NCBI GenBank assembly: GCA_021204375.1 | Contig: JAJPZL010000101.1 | Coordinates: forward strand, 1 to 9,257 | Length of the DNA: 9,257 nt | Direction of reading: 5' to 3' | Source of the DNA: Bacteroides sp. | GTDB lineage: Bacteria > Bacteroidota > Bacteroidia > Bacteroidales > Bacteroidaceae | Shown here: positions 6,625 through 9,257 of the stretch, piece after piece | How the letters are laid out: every line of letters begins with the position of its first letter | How positions within the stretch are numbered: position 1 is the first letter of the stretch | Notes under the pieces: generated by a model | What the model was told of the DNA's origin: nothing | Seen by the model: only the letters and a program-made list of their open reading frames with translations | The model's database searches: none | Translations under genes and position numbers: made by a program

Positions 6625-7793
6625 GGCTGATGAATTATATAAAAGGTTTCCGGAAAGGGAAAGAGGCACATCGGCTGGAAAAAGAGGCGATGAAGGATCC
6701 TTTTTTGTCGGAAGCGCTGGAAGGGTACGATCAGGTGCCCGGAGAGCACGAAAAGGCTATCCTGGATATGCAGAATCGTATAACTGGTAAAAGTGCGCGC
6801 CGAAAGAGTGACGGCTGGATATGGAGTGCTGTTGCCGTTGTAACGGGGCTTTTGTTTGTGGGAGGATATTATTTGTGGAATAAAGAAGAGTTTGAGAAGT
6901 TTACCCGGATACCGGAAGTAGCTATGAATGACGTTTTACAGGAAGAGCAGGTCCCGGAAACGGTTCTTCCCCCTGATCTGGTAACCCGGCACCAGAAGAA
7001 AGAGACGGAGATAACTCTGCTTTCGTCTTCTCTTCCTGCTAGGACAATCCCGGTAGAACCTGTCGCGGATGAATTAGTGATGGTGGAAGATAGCCAGGAG
7101 GGTGTGGAGATGAGATATGTTCCGATATCCACAGACGAGGATGTTCTGGAGGAGAGAATGATGGCTGCTCAAGAATTGCAGCAACGATTAGTGACAGCAT
7201 CTCGTGTGCATAAAAGAGCGTCTGAAGTAACGTTGGATGGAAATTATATAAAAGGTTTGGTTACGGACCAGAGTGGAGAACCGGTGATAGGAGCCAGTGT
7301 TACATTAAAGGGAAAGAATGAGGGAGTGGTAACCAATCTGAACGGCGAATTTGAACTACCTGCCCGCAGCGAAGACCAGTTGGCTGTTCACTACGTTGGA
7401 TATGAACCTGTTACTATACCGGTAGATACAGGCCGGTTCCTGAGAATCGCTTTGAAAGAGGATGAGCAGGCACTGAGCGAAGCAGTAGTGGTGGGGTATG
7501 GTACGGTTAAGAAGGAGAATAAAAGGGGACTTCCCAAGCCGGTGGGTGGGAAAAAGAGGTTTAACGACTATTTAAAGAAGAACCGGCAGGCTTTGCAGGA
7601 TGAAGAGTGCCGGGATGTAAAGGGTGAAGTAACAGTAGCTTTCTCTGTGAATGAAGCGGACAGGCCGCAGCAGATACGTATGGTAAAAGGACTCTGTCAT
7701 TCGGCAGACCGGGAAGCTATCCGCCTGATTGAAGAGGGACCTGACTGGACTCCGGGAGAGAAAGAGGTAGAAATAACGATTGGGTTTGAATAA
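6621..7793 (+). CDS. One-TM protein with carboxypeptidase-regulatory-like and TonB C-terminal domains, putative anti-sigma partner
   Basis: 390 residues from ATG 6621, coupled to the sigma gene by a 4-nt overlap. A cytoplasmic N-terminus (about 1-62, including HRLEKEAMKDPFLSEALEGYD) precedes one membrane helix (about 66-86, WIWSAVAVV..GGYYLW). A charged periplasmic linker follows, then a carboxypeptidase-regulatory-like domain (about 209-285; IKGLVTDQSGEPVIGASVTLKG) ending in EAVVVGYG, a motif characteristic of SusC/RagA receptors. A TonB C-terminal domain closes the protein (about 320-390; GEVTVAFSVNEADRPQQIRMVKG). Position and topology suggest a sigma-sequestering sensor, with the periplasmic domains binding an envelope partner; this role is inferred, and no classical anti-sigma fold is proven. 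It lacks the Pro-rich TonB linker. Stop is TAA; no frame break. Confidence 0.85.
   Translation: MRLMNYIKGFRKGKEAHRLEKEAMKDPFLSEALEGYDQVPGEHEKAILDMQNRITGKSARRKSDGWIWSAVAVVTGLLFVGGYYLWNKEEFEKFTRIPEVAMNDVLQEEQVPETVLPPDLVTRHQKKETEITLLSSSLPARTIPVEPVADELVMVEDSQEGVEMRYVPISTDEDVLEERMMAAQELQQRLVTASRVHKRASEVTLDGNYIKGLVTDQSGEPVIGASVTLKGKNEGVVTNLNGEFELPARSEDQLAVHYVGYEPVTIPVDTGRFLRIALKEDEQALSEAVVVGYGTVKKENKRGLPKPVGGKKRFNDYLKKNRQALQDEECRDVKGEVTVAFSVNEADRPQQIRMVKGLCHSADREAIRLIEEGPDWTPGEKEVEITIGFE
6633..6649 (+). repeat. 17-nt direct repeat, copy 1
   Basis: AATTATATAAAAGGTTT encodes NYIKGF near the N-terminus of the TM/TonB-domain protein. The identical 17 nt recurs at 7242-7258 in the same frame. Confidence 0.7.
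7242..7258 (+). repeat. 17-nt direct repeat, copy 2
   Basis: Identical to 6633-6649. Here it encodes NYIKGL at the entry to the carboxypeptidase-regulatory-like domain. Confidence 0.7.
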
Positions 7794-7799
7794 GAGGGT

Positions 7800-7817
7800 A
7801 ATGGGGTATTTCCCATT
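7800..7817. terminator. Small hairpin between convergent genes
   Basis: AATGGG (7800-7805) pairs with CCCATT (7812-7817) across a 6-nt loop, in the 31-bp gap between the TonB-domain gene and the thioredoxin-like gene. It is short and followed by only a weak T-rich stretch, so termination is plausible but unproven. Confidence 0.4.
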
Positions 7818-8699
7818 CCTTGTTTCAGGGCAATATCTTTTCCAGGATCTCTCTTAGTTCTTCTGCGGTGGGATGAATGGCCAGAATAATTCCTTCGCGA
7901 TCTACCAGGAAAGTTTTGCCTCCGGCATTGCCTACACCATATTTATTCCATATACCTGCTATATCTTTAATTTCCAGCAGGTTCAGCCAGGGATAATTAT
8001 CCTGGCGGGCGGCCTGGATACCATACTCTCCGTTTGTTTCACGGGCTACACCTACCACGGTGAATCCTTTTTCTTTGTACTCTTCATAAATGGGGATGAT
8101 GCTTTTGGAGAGGGCACGGCAGGGACCGCACCAGGAGGCCCACAGATCAATAAGGGCCACTTTCCCCTCTATTTGTCCGGAAAGGATTGTGGGATTTCCT
8201 TCAAAATCAGGAGCTGTGAAATCGACATATTTTTCTCCTACCCGGATGGTTCTCCAAGTTTCCAATGCAAAATGCATATCGGTTGTTATGGGGTGGTTCG
8301 GATATAGAGGAGTAAAGGAATGGGTAAGCAGAATCTCTATTTCATCCATGTACTGATAGGCCCGTGCTTTTTCCTGGCGGGTAAAAAAGGTGAATTTATC
8401 AAATAATCTGTAATAAGTTGCCAGGGATGGATAGTCATGGATGTAATACAGATCCCACCTGTCTATATATTGATGGATGGTCTGAAGTTTTTTCTCTATC
8501 TCCTGAGCTTCCGGGGAAAGATGTTTTCCGGCATTGCGTAGTTTATCAATCTCCCGGAATAAAAGGCGTTTTTCCTCCTGATCGCTGAGCTTCTCCATTT
8601 TCTTGAATATTTCATTGACTTCTTCGGAGTGATACCGGTTTTGTTCCCATAAGTTGTCTATTTCCTTGTTGAGATCTATCGTTCCGGTAGCACTAATTT

Positions 8700-8704
8700 C
8701 CCCC
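8700..8704 (-). other. G5 homopolymer with an apparent one-base insertion
   Basis: Frame from 9247 ends at TAG 8695-8693 immediately after this run. Dropping one G joins it to the thioredoxin-domain frame with no residue out of character. Reading that TAG as sense leads within 27 codons to TGA in unrelated sequence, so the shift, not recoding, is what is needed here. Confidence 0.75.
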
Positions 8705-9040
8705 GTTGCAAAGCTTTTCTATCTCTTTTAAAAACTCTTCTTTCTGTTCCGAAAATGGATGGGCCAAAAGGTAGGCCGCATTTTTCATACAGGCTTCGTA
8801 TACCTGGAGATACTTCTCCTGATAGACCTGCCGGTTTCTGTTTTCCACCCCTCCTGTGATCTGGTTCTCCGTAAAATGATTCTGTAGATAGAGTACCATA
8901 GAGACTGTATCGTTACTGATAAAAAAGCTGATAGGATTCCAGAAGCCGTTGAGCCATTCGTCTTCAAAAACAAGTGTATACTGTTTCTCTGCCGTATCAT
9001 AAATAGTATAAACAAACTCTCTTTCCCGGATGGGGATTTC

Positions 9041-9043
9041 CTA
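9041..9043 (-). other. In-frame amber codon in the thioredoxin-like gene
   Basis: TAG at codon 69, between EDIRINR and EIPIREREFVY. Both flanks belong to one DUF4369-like domain in the same frame, so Gln from a CAG ancestor is plausible. Confidence 0.82.
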
Positions 9044-9257
9044 CCGGTTTATGCGGATGTCTTCGTCGTATTGTTCTAGGTAAAGCGTATGGCTTTCGGG
9101 ACGATCTATTACTTTGCCCCTGATCAGACACTCTATTTTTCCGGTTGCCCGGGGCAGAGTGGAAGCATGGGCATTGTCAGGAGGGGAAGAGATTAGCAGG
9201 TGATTGATAATCAATAAAAATGTAAAGATGGATATCTGTTTTTGCATGGTATAGACA

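Larger units (their letters stand above)
7825..9247 (-). pseudogene. Exported TlpA-like thiol:disulfide oxidoreductase with DUF4369-like N-terminus, interrupted by an in-frame TAG and a frameshift
   Basis: Predicted envelope thioredoxin-fold protein. ATG 9247 opens a signal peptide (MQKQISIFTFLLIINHLLIS), followed by a DUF4369-like domain (LIRGKVIDRPESHTLYLEQYDEDIRIN..EIPI) and a helical middle region. A TlpA/AhpC-type thioredoxin domain then shows DLWASWCGPCRAL, with the CxxC at 8119-8133, and AGGKTFLVDREGIILAIHPTAEELREIL. Codon 69 (9041-9043) is TAG within RINR-TAG-EIPIRERE, and the same frame continues to 8693. At the G5 run (8700-8704) reading must shift by one base. With one G fewer, EKLCNGEISATGTIDLNKEIDNLWEQN runs smoothly into the 7825 frame, giving 473 residues and stop TGA. 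As written, translation gives a 68-residue N-terminal fragment and, from ATG 8598, an unexported 257-residue thioredoxin piece. Marked as pseudogene because two lesions would have to be bypassed; sequencing error at the G run is a serious alternative. Confidence 0.8.

Noticed and set aside
7873..8356. Plus-strand open frames opposite the thioredoxin domain
   Set aside because: They are antisense to the WCGPC domain and show no family features.
8693..8695. A fifth amber recoding candidate
   Set aside because: Sense reading of this TAG leads into unrelated sequence and an early TGA; the thioredoxin frame is reached only by a one-base shift just before it.
8785..9015. Minus-strand open frame in a second frame of the thioredoxin-like gene
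   Set aside because: The other frame carries continuous DUF4369/TlpA-like sequence; this one reads as Arg/Ser-rich shadow sequence.
1..9257. Suppressor tRNA, CRISPR array, insertion sequence, diversity-generating retroelement or phage genes
   Set aside because: I looked for cloverleaf-like tRNA with a CTA anticodon, regular short repeats, transposase or reverse transcriptase motifs and found none in this window.

Overview
The window looks like chromosomal DNA from a member of the Bacteroidales (Bacteroidota). The grounds are the protein families present (DUF3943, a VWA/YfbK-type protein with a carboxypeptidase-regulatory-like N-terminus, TlpA-like thioredoxin with a DUF4369-like N-terminus), promoters of the TTTG-N(19-21)-TAnnTTTG type, and many signal peptides ending in ..AQ. 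I see no rRNA, tRNA, insertion sequence, CRISPR array or phage gene.

Layout. (1) 1-1156, minus: an exported ectonucleotide pyrophosphatase/phosphodiesterase (alkaline phosphatase superfamily), running off the left edge. (2) 1446-4009, plus: two co-transcribed genes, a glycine/glutamine repeat surface protein and a DUF3943 outer-membrane-type protein. (3) 4031-4081: a 21-bp-stem hairpin between convergent genes. (4) 4097-5950, minus: an exported VWA protein. (5) 6055-7793, plus: an ECF sigma factor overlapping (ATGA) a one-TM protein that carries a carboxypeptidase-regulatory-like domain, a SusC-like VVVGYG motif and a TonB C-terminal domain; this operon is divergent from the VWA gene. (6) 7825-9247, minus: an exported TlpA/thioredoxin-like protein with WCGPC.

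The unusual feature is how four of the seven genes are interrupted. The phosphodiesterase, the repeat protein (twice) and the thioredoxin protein each contain an in-frame TAG with clean homologous sequence on both sides: four ambers, no internal TAA or TGA. All four fit Gln (CAG to TAG), and one falls exactly on the conserved Gln of an internal protein repeat. None of the six genes whose end is visible stops with TAG (four TAA, two TGA). This is the pattern expected if TAG is read as Gln, by suppression or reassignment. Two further genes-level lesions complicate that reading: one apparent extra base in a T6 run inside the DUF3943 signal peptide and one in a G5 run in the thioredoxin gene. These suggest homopolymer sequencing error, slippage, or ongoing gene decay. 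The sequence alone cannot decide between recoding and decay/error; the alternatives and tests are set out in the findings.

Functionally, the sigma factor, TM/TonB-domain protein and VWA protein probably form one envelope-sensing regulatory module. The other genes encode cell-envelope or periplasmic proteins with no visible pathway link to it.
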